Shown in pieces: positions 47,301-56,928 of a DNA stretch of 64,000 bases (positions are counted from its first letter, which is position 1; each line of letters opens with the position of its first letter). The position numbers and the translations under genes were made by a program. A model generated the notes under the pieces. That model had not been told where the DNA came from and ran no database searches. It was given only the letters and a program-made list of their open reading frames with translations. The stretch lies in the NCBI RefSeq assembly GCF_000691525.1, contig NZ_JMDW01000009.1, positions 1-64,000 on the forward strand, read 5' to 3'. The stretch is from Mycolicibacterium neoaurum ATCC 25795 (lineage in GTDB: Bacteria; Actinomycetota; Actinomycetes; Mycobacteriales; Mycobacteriaceae).

Positions 47301-48794
47301 GTGTCTGACTCGAAGACCGTGAAGACGGACGTGGTACTCGTCGGTGCCGGCATCATGAGCGCCACCCTGAGTGCTCTGCTGCGCCTGCTCGAACCGAACT
47401 GGTCGATCACCTTGGTCGAGCGCCTCGACGGTGCGGCCGCCGAGAGCAGCGACCCGTGGAACAACGCGGGCACCGGGCATTCGGCGCTCTGTGAGCTGAA
47501 CTACACGCCGCAGAACTCCGACGGCACCATCGACATCGCGAAGGCCGTCAACGTCAATGAGCAGTTCCAGGTCTCGCGTCAATTCTGGACCTACGCCGTG
47601 GAGAACGGCGTGCTGCCCGACGTGCGCAACTTCTTGAACCCGATCCCACACGTCAGCTTCGTCGAGGGCGCCGACAATGTCGCCTATCTGCGCGCCCGGT
47701 ACGAGGCGTTGGTGTCCAACCCGCTGTTCTCGGGCATGGAGTACATCGATGACGCCGATGAGTTCGCCCGCCGGCTGCCTTTCATGGCCGCCAAGCGGAC
47801 GTTCGCCAAGCCGGTCGCGCTGAACTGGACCCAGTCCGGTACCGATGTGGACTTCGGCTCGCTGTCGCGCCAGTTGATCGGCTACACCGCGAGTCAGGGT
47901 ATGACGACGCTGTTCGGGCATGATGTGCGCGACCTGTCCAAGGATTCCGACGGCAGCTGGACGGTCAAGGTCGTCAATCGGCGCACCCGGGCCAAGCACA
48001 AGATCAAGGCGAAGTTCGTGTTCGTCGGCGCGGGCGGCGGGGCGCTTCCACTGCTGCAGAAGGCGGGCATCCCCGAGGCAAAGGGATTCGGCGGATTCCC
48101 CGTCGGCGGTCAGTGGTTGCGGTCGGCCAATCCCGAGCTCACGGCCGGACATCAGGCCAAGGTCTACGGCGCGCCGCCGCTGGGTGCGCCGCCGATGTCG
48201 GTGCCCCACCTGGACACCCGGGTGATCAACGGCAAGTCCTATCTGCTGTTCGGGCCGTTCGCCGGGTGGTCGCCCAAGTTCCTCAAGCAGGGCAAGGTCA
48301 CCGATCTGCCGCTCTCGGTCAAGCCCAACAACCTGGCCTCGATGGTGGGTGTCGGACTCACCGAGATGAGCCTGCTGAAGTACCTGATCGGCCAGCTGTT
48401 GCTCAGCGAGGCAGACCGAGTCGACGCGCTGCGCGAATTCGCACCCAGCGCAGTCGATTCGGACTGGGACCTGGACATCGCAGGGCAGCGTGTGCAGGTG
48501 ATCCGGCGCAAGGGTGCCGGAGGGGTGCTGGAATTCGGCACCACCGTGCTCACCGCCGCCGACGGCAGCATCGCCGGTCTGCTCGGTGCGTCCCCCGGTG
48601 CCTCGACCGCGGTACCGGCCATGCTCGAGGTGATGGAACGCTGCTTCGCAGACCGCTACCCGACCTGGTTGCCCAAGCTCAAGGAGATGGTGCCCTCGCT
48701 GGGAACCAAGCTCTCCGGCGAGCCGGCACTGTTCCGCGAGATCTGGGATCACGGCACCAAGGTGCTCAAACTCGATGCACCAGCGCCCGTATGA
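47301..48794 (+). CDS. mqo: Malate:quinone oxidoreductase
   Basis: This 497 aa FAD enzyme has an N-terminal [12 protein letters not shown] dinucleotide fold, the family [12 protein letters not shown] segment, and the C-terminal G-A-S-P-G-A-S-T-A motif. It oxidises malate to oxaloacetate and passes electrons to menaquinone at the membrane. The start gives [10 protein letters not shown], like other mycobacterial Mqo. Its 3' end leads into the GNAT/chelatase/cob operon. Confidence 0.95.
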   Translation: MSDSKTVKTDVVLVGAGIMSATLSALLRLLEPNWSITLVERLDGAAAESSDPWNNAGTGHSALCELNYTPQNSDGTIDIAKAVNVNEQFQVSRQFWTYAVENGVLPDVRNFLNPIPHVSFVEGADNVAYLRARYEALVSNPLFSGMEYIDDADEFARRLPFMAAKRTFAKPVALNWTQSGTDVDFGSLSRQLIGYTASQGMTTLFGHDVRDLSKDSDGSWTVKVVNRRTRAKHKIKAKFVFVGAGGGALPLLQKAGIPEAKGFGGFPVGGQWLRSANPELTAGHQAKVYGAPPLGAPPMSVPHLDTRVINGKSYLLFGPFAGWSPKFLKQGKVTDLPLSVKPNNLASMVGVGLTEMSLLKYLIGQLLLSEADRVDALREFAPSAVDSDWDLDIAGQRVQVIRRKGAGGVLEFGTTVLTAADGSIAGLLGASPGASTAVPAMLEVMERCFADRYPTWLPKLKEMVPSLGTKLSGEPALFREIWDHGTKVLKLDAPAPV

Positions 48795-48807
48795 CGGTGA
48801 GCTCACC

Positions 48808-49272
48808 ATGACCGTCGCGCTGCGCCGAAATTGGGCCAAGGATCTCGACGCCGCCACCCTCTACGAACTGCTCAAGTTGCGTGTCGAGGTGTTCGTCGTC
48901 GAACAGGCCTGTCCCTACCCGGAACTCGACGGCCGCGACCTGCTCGCCGAGACCCGGCACTTCTGGCTGGAAGGTGAAGACGGACAGGTGATTTCGACGC
49001 TGCGACTGATGGAGGAACATCCGGGCGGGGAGAAGGTCTTCCGCATCGGCCGGGTGTGCACCAAGCGCAGCGACCGTGGCCGCGGGCACACCTCACGGCT
49101 GATGCAGGCCGCGCTCGCCGAGGTGGGCACCTATCCGTGCCGGATCGACGCGCAGACCTATCTGCAGGACATGTACGCCGCACACGGGTTCGTCCGTGAG
49201 GGCGAGGAATTCATCGAGGACGGCATTCCGCACATCGCGATGGTGCGTCCGGCATCGGGGGGTGCCGCGTGA
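48808..49272 (+). CDS. ElaA-like GNAT acetyltransferase
   Basis: This 154 aa protein is close to the ElaA family: an N-terminal [20 protein letters not shown] segment, then the CoA loop [12 protein letters not shown], and a late Y-x-x-H-G-F. The acceptor is unknown. The start is ATG 48808, after the mqo stop; ATG 48775 would overlap mqo by 20 bases. It overlaps the next gene by 4 bases (GTGA). Confidence 0.85.
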   Translation: MTVALRRNWAKDLDAATLYELLKLRVEVFVVEQACPYPELDGRDLLAETRHFWLEGEDGQVISTLRLMEEHPGGEKVFRIGRVCTKRSDRGRGHTSRLMQAALAEVGTYPCRIDAQTYLQDMYAAHGFVREGEEFIEDGIPHIAMVRPASGGAA

Positions 49273-51122
49273 CATATCCGTTCAGCGCGTTGATCGGCCA
49301 CGACCGATTGCGGCTGGCCCTGGTGCTGTGCGCGGTGCGCCCCGATATCGGAGGGGTGCTGATCCGCGGCGAGAAGGGCACCGCCAAGTCGACCGCCGTG
49401 CGCGCGCTGGCGGCCGTCCTCGCCCACGTGGACGAGGATGCGCGGTTGGTCGAACTGCCGATCGGAGCCACCGAGGACCGCGTCGTCGGGTCGCTCGATC
49501 TGCAGAAGGTGCTCCGCGAAGGTGAGCACGCTTTCTCGCCGGGACTGCTGGCGCGCGCCCACGGCGGTGTGCTCTACGTCGACGAGGTCAACCTGTTGCA
49601 CGACCATCTGGTCGACGTCCTGCTGGACGCTGCCGCGATGGGCCGGGTGCACATCGAACGCGATGGTGTGTCGCACTCCCATGACGCCCGGTTCGTCCTG
49701 ATCGGCACCATGAACCCCGAAGAGGGCGAGTTGCGGCCGCAGCTGCTGGATCGGTTCGGCCTCACCGTCGACGTGGCGGCCTCCCGCGATGTCGATATCC
49801 GCGTCGAGGTGATCCGGTCGAGGTTGGCCTATGAGGCCGACCCGGAAGGTTTCGCCGCCGGTTACGCCGCGGCCGATGTCGAGTTGGCCCGCCGCATCGC
49901 CACCGCTCGTGCCGCGCTCGCCGATGTCGCGCTGGGAGACAACGAGTTACGGCGTATCGCGGCGCTGTGTGCGGCGTTCGACGTGGACGGGATGCGGGCC
50001 GATCTGGTACTGGCGCGCACCGCGGTGGCGCATGCCGCATGGCGCGGCAGCACGGTCGTGGAGGAAGAAGACATCCGGGTGGCCGCGGAGCTGGCGCTGC
50101 CGCACCGCCGGCGCCGTGACCCGTTCGACGATCCCGGCCTGGATCCCGACCGGCTCGACGATGCGTTGTCACAGACCGCAGAGGCACCCGATGAGCCCGA
50201 ACCCGAGCCCGAGCCGCCCGGTGGCGGCGGGGGATCGGATGCGCCCACCGAAGGTTCCGCCGCACCGGCCGATTCGTCGGAGCGCGGCGATCAGCAGCAG
50301 GCCACTCCACCACCGACCCGGTCCAGCGCACCGCCGACGTCGACATTCCGTACCCGCGCCCTGGTGGTGCCCGGGGTCGGCGAAGGAGCGCCGGGCCGAC
50401 GGTCCAAGGCCCGCAACCGCACCGGCAGCACCGTCGGGTCGACCGAGGTCGTGGGCGAGGGCCACGGCACTCATGTCTTTGCGACCCTGCTGGCGGCGGT
50501 CAACAATCAGCGCCGACCCGGGCGGCCGCAGGTGCAACCCGAGGATGTGCGGCGCGCCCTCCGCGAGGGCCGCGAAGGCAATCTGGTGATCTTCGTCGTG
50601 GACGCCTCCGGTTCGATGGCGGCGCGCGACCGGATGTCGGCGGTCGGTGGGGCCGCCCTGTCGTTGTTGCGGGACGCCTATCAGCGGCGTGACAAGGTCG
50701 CGGTGATCACCTTCCGCGGCCGGCAGGCCGATGTGCTGCTGCCGCCGACATCATCGGTGTACATCGCCGGCCGGCGGTTGGCCCGGTTCGACACCGGCGG
50801 CAAAACGCCACTGGCGCAAGGCCTGCTGGCCGCGCGTGACGTGGTGGTGCGAGAGAAGGCACGCGACCGTGCGCGCCGACCACTGGTGGTGGTGCTCACC
50901 GACGGACGAGCGACCGGGGGACCGGACCCGCTGGGCCGAACCAGGACGGCGGCGCGGATGCTGCTGGCCGAAGGGGCCGCCGCGGTCGTGGTGGACTGCG
51001 AGACATCGTTCGTGCGGCTGGGTTTGGCCGAAGAGCTGGCGCGCCAGCTGGACGCCCCGGCGGTCCGGCTCGCGCACCTGCAGGCCGGGGAACTGACCTC
51101 GCTGGTCAAGACTGCGGCCTGA
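49269..51122 (+). CDS. Fused chelatase-like protein: ChlI-type AAA+ plus VWA domain
   Basis: This 617 aa protein joins a AAA+ ATPase (Walker A G34-E-K-G-T-A-K-S; about 1-280), a Pro/Glu/Ser-rich linker (about 300-400) and a C-terminal VWA domain with the MIDAS D-A-S-G-S (about residue 445). That is ChlI/CobS and ChlD/CobT in one chain. It lies directly before cobO, cobB and cysG, so it may be the ATPase partner of a CobN-type cobaltochelatase encoded elsewhere. It corresponds to Rv2850c. The metal is inferred. Confidence 0.87.
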   Translation: MTYPFSALIGHDRLRLALVLCAVRPDIGGVLIRGEKGTAKSTAVRALAAVLAHVDEDARLVELPIGATEDRVVGSLDLQKVLREGEHAFSPGLLARAHGGVLYVDEVNLLHDHLVDVLLDAAAMGRVHIERDGVSHSHDARFVLIGTMNPEEGELRPQLLDRFGLTVDVAASRDVDIRVEVIRSRLAYEADPEGFAAGYAAADVELARRIATARAALADVALGDNELRRIAALCAAFDVDGMRADLVLARTAVAHAAWRGSTVVEEEDIRVAAELALPHRRRRDPFDDPGLDPDRLDDALSQTAEAPDEPEPEPEPPGGGGGSDAPTEGSAAPADSSERGDQQQATPPPTRSSAPPTSTFRTRALVVPGVGEGAPGRRSKARNRTGSTVGSTEVVGEGHGTHVFATLLAAVNNQRRPGRPQVQPEDVRRALREGREGNLVIFVVDASGSMAARDRMSAVGGAALSLLRDAYQRRDKVAVITFRGRQADVLLPPTSSVYIAGRRLARFDTGGKTPLAQGLLAARDVVVREKARDRARRPLVVVLTDGRATGGPDPLGRTRTAARMLLAEGAAAVVVDCETSFVRLGLAEELARQLDAPAVRLAHLQAGELTSLVKTAA

Positions 51123-51141
51123 GAACAACCGAGGAGACCCG

Positions 51142-51756
51142 ATGCCACAGGGACAACCGCTGACCGTGCCGGACGACGGGCTGACCACCAAGGCCCGGCG
51201 CAATGCGCCGCTGCTGGCGGTGCACACCGGGCCGGGCAAGGGGAAGTCGACCGCGGCGTTCGGGATGGCCTTGCGGGCGTGGAATCAGGGTTTCGATATC
51301 GGTGTTTTTCAGTTCGTCAAGAGCGCGAAGTGGAAAGTGGGCGAGGAGAGCGTCTTTCGGGAGCTCGGCCGGCTGCACGAGGAGCACGGCGCCGGCGGGC
51401 CCGTGCAATGGCACAAGATGGGTTCGGGCTGGTCCTGGACGCGTAAGCAGGGATCCGAGGTGGATCACGCCGAGACCGCGCGCGACGGCTGGGCCGAGAT
51501 CAGCCGCCGAATCGCCGTCGGACAGCACGACTTCTACGTGCTCGACGAGTTCACCTATCCGCTCAAATGGGGCTGGATCGATGTCGACGAGGTGATTGCG
51601 ACGCTGGCCGACCGACCGGGCCGCCAGCACGTGGTGATCACCGGTCGCGATGCGCCGCAGGCCCTGATCGATGCCGCCGACCTGGTCACCGAGATGACCA
51701 AGGTGAAGCATCCGATGGATGCGGGCCGCAAGGGGCAGCGGGGCATCGAGTGGTAG
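51142..51756 (+). CDS. cobO: Cob(I)alamin adenosyltransferase, CobO/BtuR type
   Basis: This 204 aa protein has the P-loop G30-P-G-K-G-K-S-T37 and the family L-D-E-F-T-Y-P-L-K-W-G-W segment. It adds the adenosyl group to cob(I)yrinate or cob(I)alamin. ATG 51142 has GAGGAG 8 bases upstream. Its stop overlaps the start of cobB by 7 bases. Confidence 0.95.
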   Translation: MPQGQPLTVPDDGLTTKARRNAPLLAVHTGPGKGKSTAAFGMALRAWNQGFDIGVFQFVKSAKWKVGEESVFRELGRLHEEHGAGGPVQWHKMGSGWSWTRKQGSEVDHAETARDGWAEISRRIAVGQHDFYVLDEFTYPLKWGWIDVDEVIATLADRPGRQHVVITGRDAPQALIDAADLVTEMTKVKHPMDAGRKGQRGIEW

Positions 51757-53108
51757 CTCCCGCGATCGTCATCGCCGCGCCGTCGTCGGGCAGCGGAAAG
51801 ACCACGATCGCAACGGGTCTGATGGGTGCACTGCGGCGCGCCGGACGACGGGTGGCGCCGTTCAAGGTCGGCCCCGACTTCATCGACCCCGGCTACCACG
51901 CGCTCGCCGCCGGTGTGCCGGGGCGCAACCTGGATCCCGTCCTGGTGGGCGAGAACCTGATCGGACCGCTCTACCGGCACGGTGTCGCGACCGCCGACAT
52001 CGCCGTCGTCGAAGGCGTGATGGGGTTGTTCGACGGGCGCATCAGTGCGCACCACACCGGCCCGGCCCAGGGGTCCACCGCGCACGTGGCCGCGCTACTC
52101 GGCGCGCCGGTGGTCCTGGTGGTCGATGCCCGCGGACAGGCCCACAGCATCGGTGCACTGCTGCACGGTTTCTCGACATTCGACAGCTCGATCCGGCTGG
52201 CCGGGGTGATCCTGAACCGGGTCGGGTCGGCGCGCCATGAACAGGTGTTGCGCCAGGGCTGTGAACAGGCCGGGGTGCCCGTGTTCGGGGCGATCCCCCG
52301 GTCGGCCGAGCTTGAGGTGCCCTCCCGCCATCTCGGATTGGTGACGGCCGTCGAATTCGGTGCGCTGGCTCAGCGTGCGGTCGCGGCGATGACCGATCTG
52401 GTCGCCCAGCACGTCGACGTGGCCGCGCTGGCCGGGGCGGCCACCGCCCACGTGCAGGCTCCCGCCTGGAGCCCGGAGCCCGAACACCGGGCCGGGGAGT
52501 CGGTCACCATCGCTCTGGCCGCCGGACGTGCGTTCAGCTTCGGCTATGCCGAACATCGCGAACTGCTGACCGCCGCCGGGGCAGATGTCGTCGACTTCGA
52601 CCCGCTCACCGATCTGCTGCCCGCGGGCACCGCGGGTGTGGTCATCCCCGGCGGGTTTCCCGAACAGTTCACCACCGAGTTGTCGGCCAATGCGGCCGTG
52701 CGCACCGAGATTCGGACGCTGGCGGCCGCGGGCGGCCCCGTGCATGCCGAGTGCGCCGGCCTGACGTATCTGATGGACGATCTGGACGGCGCGCCGATGT
52801 GTGGCGTACTCGCCGGTTCGGCATCGTTCACCGAGCGGCTCACTCTGGGCTACCGGGATGCCGTCGCGGTGGCCGATTCGTCCATGCACATCGCGGGCGA
52901 GCGGGTCAGTGGGCATGAGTTCCACCGGACCGCAGTGACTTTCGCCACAGACTACGAGCCCGCGTGGGGGTTCGCGGGGACCGGCGGCCGGGACGGCGCG
53001 GTGCATGCCGGGGTACATGCGGGGTACCTGCACACGCATCCGGCCGGGCACCCGCAGGCGTGCTCGCGCTTCGTCACAGCGGCGGCAACCTTTAAGCTCG
53101 GCGGGTGA
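51750..53108 (+). CDS. cobB: Cobyrinate a,c-diamide synthase (or hydrogenobyrinate equivalent)
   Basis: This 452 aa amidotransferase has an ATP-binding A-P-S-S-G-S-G-K-T-T (10-19), F-K-V-G-P-D-F-I-D-P-G-Y-H, and a class I glutaminase domain with C335 (H-A-E-C-A-G-L) and H-T-H-P-A-G-H. It amidates the a and c side chains of the corrin ring. GTG 51750 overlaps cobO, so the two are coupled. Confidence 0.95.
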   Translation: MVAPAIVIAAPSSGSGKTTIATGLMGALRRAGRRVAPFKVGPDFIDPGYHALAAGVPGRNLDPVLVGENLIGPLYRHGVATADIAVVEGVMGLFDGRISAHHTGPAQGSTAHVAALLGAPVVLVVDARGQAHSIGALLHGFSTFDSSIRLAGVILNRVGSARHEQVLRQGCEQAGVPVFGAIPRSAELEVPSRHLGLVTAVEFGALAQRAVAAMTDLVAQHVDVAALAGAATAHVQAPAWSPEPEHRAGESVTIALAAGRAFSFGYAEHRELLTAAGADVVDFDPLTDLLPAGTAGVVIPGGFPEQFTTELSANAAVRTEIRTLAAAGGPVHAECAGLTYLMDDLDGAPMCGVLAGSASFTERLTLGYRDAVAVADSSMHIAGERVSGHEFHRTAVTFATDYEPAWGFAGTGGRDGAVHAGVHAGYLHTHPAGHPQACSRFVTAAATFKLGG

Positions 53109-53127
53109 CGCGCACCCGAGGAGCCCA

Positions 53128-54354
53128 GTGACAGACAACGCCTACCTTGTCGGTCTGCGTCTGGAGGGCCGCAAAGTCGTCGTGGTCGGCGGCGGCACCG
53201 TGGCGCAGCGCCGGCTCCCGCTTCTGGTCGCTGCCGGCGCGGAAGTCCACGTCATCACCCTGGCGGCCACCCCGGCGGTGGAAGCCTTCGGCGACTCGTC
53301 GGCGACCGTCACCGTGACCCTTCGGGCGTTCCGTGACGAAGACCTCGACGGCGCCTGGTACGCCCTGGCCGCCACCGACGATCCGGAAGTCAACGCCGCG
53401 ATCGTCGCCGGCGCGGATCGGCGGCGGATCTTCTGCGTGCGCGCCGACGTCGCCCGGGAGGGCACGGCGGTCACGCCCGCCTCCTTCGAATACGAGGGGT
53501 TGTCGGTCGGAGTGCTGGCCAGCGGTGAGCACCGCCGGTCGGCGGCCATCCGCTCGGCCATCCACGAGGCGCTGCAACAGGGACTCATCAGTGACCGGGA
53601 GCGCAACACCGGCGCCGAGGGTGTGACCGTGCACGAGGGGGTTGCCCTCGTCGGTGGCGGGCCGGGGGACCCGGAGTTGATCACGGTGCGCGGCCGGCGA
53701 CTGCTGGCCAATGCCGATGTCGTCGTCGCCGACCGCCTCGCTCCGCCCGAGCTGCTGGCCGAACTGCCGCCCCATGTCGAGGTGATCGACGCCGCCAAGA
53801 TCCCGTACGGGCGTGCGATGGCCCAGGAGGCCATCAACGATGTGCTGATCGACCGTGCGAAGGCGGGCAAGTTCGTCGTGCGGCTCAAGGGCGGCGACCC
53901 GTTCGTCTTCGCGCGTGGCTACGAGGAGGTGATCGCGTGCGCCGAAGCAGGTGTGCCGGTGACCGTGGTACCCGGTGTCACCAGCGCCATCGGTGTGCCG
54001 GCCCTGGCCGGTGTGCCGGTGACGCATCGGCATATCACCCACGAGTTCGTCGTGGTCAGCGGCCATGTTGCGCCGGGGCACCCCGAATCGTTAGTGAATT
54101 GGGATGCGCTGGCCGCGATGTCAGGAACCATGGTGCTGCTGATGGCCGTCGAGCGGATCGAACTCTTCGCTCAGGCGCTGCTCGCGGGCGGCAGACCTGC
54201 GGATACACCGGTGATGGTGGTCCAACACGGAACGACGGCTGCGCAACGGACGGTGCGGGCCACCCTGACCGACGTTGCCGAAAAGGTACGTTCGGAGGGG
54301 ATTCGACCGCCTGCGATCATCGTCATCGGGGCTGTGGCGGCGTTCGGCAGTTAA
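53128..54354 (+). CDS. cysG: Bifunctional siroheme/precorrin-2 enzyme (dehydrogenase plus SUMT)
   Basis: This 408 aa protein has an N-terminal precorrin-2 dehydrogenase/ferrochelatase domain (V-V-V-V-G-G-G-T-V-A-Q-R-R, about 1-160). The C-terminal uroporphyrinogen-III C-methyltransferase domain has V-G-G-G-P-G-D-P-E-L-I-T, G-K-F-V-V-R-L-K-G-G-D-P-F-V-F and the late V-V-S-G-H. It makes siroheme for sulfite/nitrite reductases and precorrin-2 for B12. GTG 53128 follows GAGGAG. Confidence 0.93.
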   Translation: MTDNAYLVGLRLEGRKVVVVGGGTVAQRRLPLLVAAGAEVHVITLAATPAVEAFGDSSATVTVTLRAFRDEDLDGAWYALAATDDPEVNAAIVAGADRRRIFCVRADVAREGTAVTPASFEYEGLSVGVLASGEHRRSAAIRSAIHEALQQGLISDRERNTGAEGVTVHEGVALVGGGPGDPELITVRGRRLLANADVVVADRLAPPELLAELPPHVEVIDAAKIPYGRAMAQEAINDVLIDRAKAGKFVVRLKGGDPFVFARGYEEVIACAEAGVPVTVVPGVTSAIGVPALAGVPVTHRHITHEFVVVSGHVAPGHPESLVNWDALAAMSGTMVLLMAVERIELFAQALLAGGRPADTPVMVVQHGTTAAQRTVRATLTDVAEKVRSEGIRPPAIIVIGAVAAFGS

Positions 54355-54379
54355 AGGATTCTTAAGATTACTGTAAGGT
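54351..54379 (+). promoter_or_regulatory. efpA promoter with palindromes
   Basis: TTAAAG (54351-54356) and TAAGGT (54374-54379) are 17 bases apart; ATG is 8 bases downstream. The spacer holds TCTTAAGA (54360-54367) and TTACTGTAA (54368-54376 region), both self-complementary, in an unusually AT-rich stretch. A repressor site is possible. Confidence 0.45.
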
Positions 54380-54387
54380 AACCCGGT

Positions 54388-55971
54388 ATGACTGCTCTCA
54401 ACGACGCTGGCCGGAAATCCAGCCGAGACGGTGCAGGCGGCAGCAATCGGGCCCTGCCAGTGCACGTAGGCCGAGGGGATATGCAGCAAAACGGCAAGTC
54501 ACCGGCGTTCCTGCCGTCCTGGAACTTCATCGCCGCTGTCATCGCCATCGGCGGTATGCAGCTGCTGGCCACGATGGACAGCACCGTCGCCATCGTCGCG
54601 CTTCCTAAGATCCAGGACGAGCTCGGTCTTTCCGATGCCGGTCGCAGCTGGGTCATCACCGCGTATGTGCTCACATTCGGTGGGCTGATGTTGCTGGGTG
54701 GTCGCCTCGGCGACACCATCGGTCGCAAGCGCACCTTCATCGTGGGCGTCGCACTCTTCACGATCGCCTCGGTGCTCTGCGGTGTGGCCTGGGATGAGGC
54801 CACGCTGGTCATCGCCCGGTTGCTGCAGGGTGTGGGTGCGGCGATCGCCTCGCCCACCGGTTTGGCGCTGATCGCCACGACATTCCCCAAGGGACCTGCC
54901 CGCAACAGCGCGACGGCCGTGTTCGCCGCCATGACCGGTATCGGGTCGGTGATGGGCCTCGTGGTCGGCGGAGCGCTGACCGAGGTGTCGTGGCGCTGGG
55001 CCTTCCTGGTCAATGTGCCGATCGGCCTGGTGATGTTGTACCTGGCCCGCACGCACCTGCGCGAGACCGACCGCGCCCCGATGAAGCTGGACGCCGCGGG
55101 TGCCATCCTGGCGACGCTGACCTGCACCGCGGCCGTCTTCGGGTTCTCGATGGGCCCCGAGAAGGGTTGGGCCTCGCCGCTGACGCTGGCATCGTTGGCC
55201 GGCGCCGGGATCTTCGGACTGGCGTTCCTGTACGCCGAACGCACCGCGGAGAACCCGGTGGTGCCGTTCTCGCTGTTCCGTGACCGCAACCGCGTCGCCA
55301 CCTTCGCGGCGGTCTTCCTGGCCGGCGGCGTGATGTTCACCCTGACGGTGCTCATCGGGCTCTACGTCCAGGACATCATGGGCTACAGCGCGCTGCGCGC
55401 CGGCATCGGCTTCATCCCATTCGTGATCGCGCTCGGCGTCGGTCTCGGCGTGTCCTCGCAACTGGTGTCCCGGTTCGCTCCGCGTTGGCTCGTGATCGCC
55501 GGCGGCGTGCTGGTCCTCGCCGCGATGATCTACGGTTCGACGCTCAACGGCGACATCCCGTACTTCCCCAACCTCGTGTTGCCCATCACCATCGGCGGGT
55601 TCGGTATCGGCATGATCGTCGTGCCGCTGACGGTCTCGGCCATCGCCGGTGTGGGCCTCGACGAGATCGGACCGGTGTCGGCGATCGCGCTGATGCTGCA
55701 GAACCTCGGTGGCCCCGTGGTGCTGGCGGTCATCCAGGCCGTCATCACCTCGCGCACGCTGTACCTGGGCGGAACGACGGGCCCGGTCAAGAACATGAAC
55801 GAGGCGCAGCATCATGCGCTGGACCAGGGATATACCTACGGTCTGCTCTGGGTTGCCGCCGTCGCGGTGGTGGTCGGTGCCGCCGCGTTGTTCATCCGCT
55901 ACACCGCGGAAGAGGTGGCGCACGCCCAGGAGGTCAAGGACGCCATCGACGCCGGCGAGCTGGAGAACTGA
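54388..55971 (+). CDS. efpA: MFS drug efflux transporter EfpA (QacA family)
   Basis: This 527 aa protein has about 14 transmembrane helices (DHA2 family) and the motif A G-G-R-L-G-D-T-I-G-R-K-R-T between helices 2 and 3. T-M-D-S-T-V-A-I-V-A-L-P lies in helix 1. A long hydrophilic N-terminal tail of about 45 residues precedes it. EfpA exports drugs and perhaps lipids in mycobacteria. Its own AT-rich promoter makes induction independent of the upstream cob genes. Confidence 0.94.
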   Translation: MTALNDAGRKSSRDGAGGSNRALPVHVGRGDMQQNGKSPAFLPSWNFIAAVIAIGGMQLLATMDSTVAIVALPKIQDELGLSDAGRSWVITAYVLTFGGLMLLGGRLGDTIGRKRTFIVGVALFTIASVLCGVAWDEATLVIARLLQGVGAAIASPTGLALIATTFPKGPARNSATAVFAAMTGIGSVMGLVVGGALTEVSWRWAFLVNVPIGLVMLYLARTHLRETDRAPMKLDAAGAILATLTCTAAVFGFSMGPEKGWASPLTLASLAGAGIFGLAFLYAERTAENPVVPFSLFRDRNRVATFAAVFLAGGVMFTLTVLIGLYVQDIMGYSALRAGIGFIPFVIALGVGLGVSSQLVSRFAPRWLVIAGGVLVLAAMIYGSTLNGDIPYFPNLVLPITIGGFGIGMIVVPLTVSAIAGVGLDEIGPVSAIALMLQNLGGPVVLAVIQAVITSRTLYLGGTTGPVKNMNEAQHHALDQGYTYGLLWVAAVAVVVGAAALFIRYTAEEVAHAQEVKDAIDAGELEN

Positions 55972-56113
55972 GCGCGCCCCACGGGTCGCAGGCCTCGATC
56001 GGGATGGGTAGAGAAATTTTCAGATCGATGTTTGGTTGCATCACGCGGTGGGTACATCGCTGATGGGAGCCGGTCGCCCCGGTCGTCGTGCGCCCAAAAC
56101 ACAAGCGTGTAAT

Positions 56114-56146
56114 TTCTCCACACCTGTGGATGGAATCTGTGGATAA
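56114..56146. promoter_or_regulatory. Cluster of three DnaA-box-like sites
   Basis: TTCTCCACA (56114-56122), TGTGGATGG (56125-56133) and TGTGGATAA (56138-56146; a perfect inverse TTATCCACA) lie within 33 bases. The first two also form the palindrome TCCACA-CC-TGTGGA. They sit in the 204-base gap between efpA and the VOC gene. Confidence 0.55.
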
Positions 56147-56175
56147 CTCCGCATACATCGGAGCAGAGGCACCCG

Positions 56176-56850
56176 TTGCGCCGTCAGGACATCAGCACCG
56201 CGGTAGACCCGCTCGGCTGGCGCCTGGTGCTGGGGACCCTCATTGCGCACGTCCCGGTCGATTCACTGAATTCCGCCGTGCGCGTCGTCGAGCGCGCCGT
56301 GGACGCCCTGACTGCCACGGACGCAGCCGGACATCTCAGCGTCGATCTATGCGATGACCGGGTGGTGCTGCGACTGCAGGACCGGACGGCAGGGACGATC
56401 AGCGAATCGGATCTCAGGCTGGCCGCCCGGATCACCGGCACCCTGTCGGAAGCGGGATGGGTCACGGTCGCCGGTGACGCGGCGATACCGCCGCAAATCG
56501 TGGAGATCGCGATCGACGCGCTCGACATCGCATCGGTGCGCCCGTTCTGGCGGGCGATCACCGGCTATGTCGACCTCCCCGACGCGGCATACCTGCCGCC
56601 GTGGGCGCTGATCGACCCGTTGGGACGCGGACCCACGATCTGGTTCCAGCAGATGGATTCGCCGCGGCCGCAACGCAACCGGATTCACCTGGACGTCGAT
56701 GTGCCACCCGAGCACGCCGGTGCGCGCATCACGGCGGCGCTGGCCGCGGGTGGACGACTCGTCTCGGATGCCGCCGCACCGGCGTTCTGGGTGCTCGCCG
56801 ACGCCGAGGGCAACGAGGCCTGCATCTGCACCTGGCAGGGCCGCGACTGA
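56176..56850 (+). CDS. VOC-superfamily protein with pterin-dehydratase-like N-terminus
   Basis: This 224 aa protein has an N-terminal half (about 1-100) whose beta-alpha pattern and W-R-L-V-L-G-T-L plus V-D-L-C-D-D-R-V-V segments resemble 4a-hydroxytetrahydrobiopterin dehydratase. A C-terminal VOC/glyoxalase module (about 110-224) contains R-P-F-W-R-A-I-T-G-Y and H-L-D-V-D-V-P-P-E-H. The enzyme activity is unknown. The start is TTG 56176, preceded by GGAGCAGAGG; confidence in the start is moderate. Confidence 0.72.
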   Translation: MRRQDISTAVDPLGWRLVLGTLIAHVPVDSLNSAVRVVERAVDALTATDAAGHLSVDLCDDRVVLRLQDRTAGTISESDLRLAARITGTLSEAGWVTVAGDAAIPPQIVEIAIDALDIASVRPFWRAITGYVDLPDAAYLPPWALIDPLGRGPTIWFQQMDSPRPQRNRIHLDVDVPPEHAGARITAALAAGGRLVSDAAAPAFWVLADAEGNEACICTWQGRD

Positions 56851-56857
56851 AACGGGT

Positions 56858-56920
56858 TCGCGGGCTACCGTGTCGCCCGCGAGGCTGAATTGTCGGGCTC
56901 CTACGTCGCCCGACTAGGCT
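56858..56920 (+). promoter_or_regulatory. proS promoter with duplicated hairpin
   Basis: Two similar units, TCGCGGGC-N9-GCCCGCGA (56858-56882) and GTCGGGC-N9-GCCCGAC (56892-56914), are each followed by AGGCTGA. The first can terminate the VOC transcript. The second lies between TTGTCG (56890-56895) and TAGGCT (56915-56920), which form a promoter with a 19-base spacer; GTG follows after 8 bases. Confidence 0.5.
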
Positions 56921-56928
56921 GACCGGTC

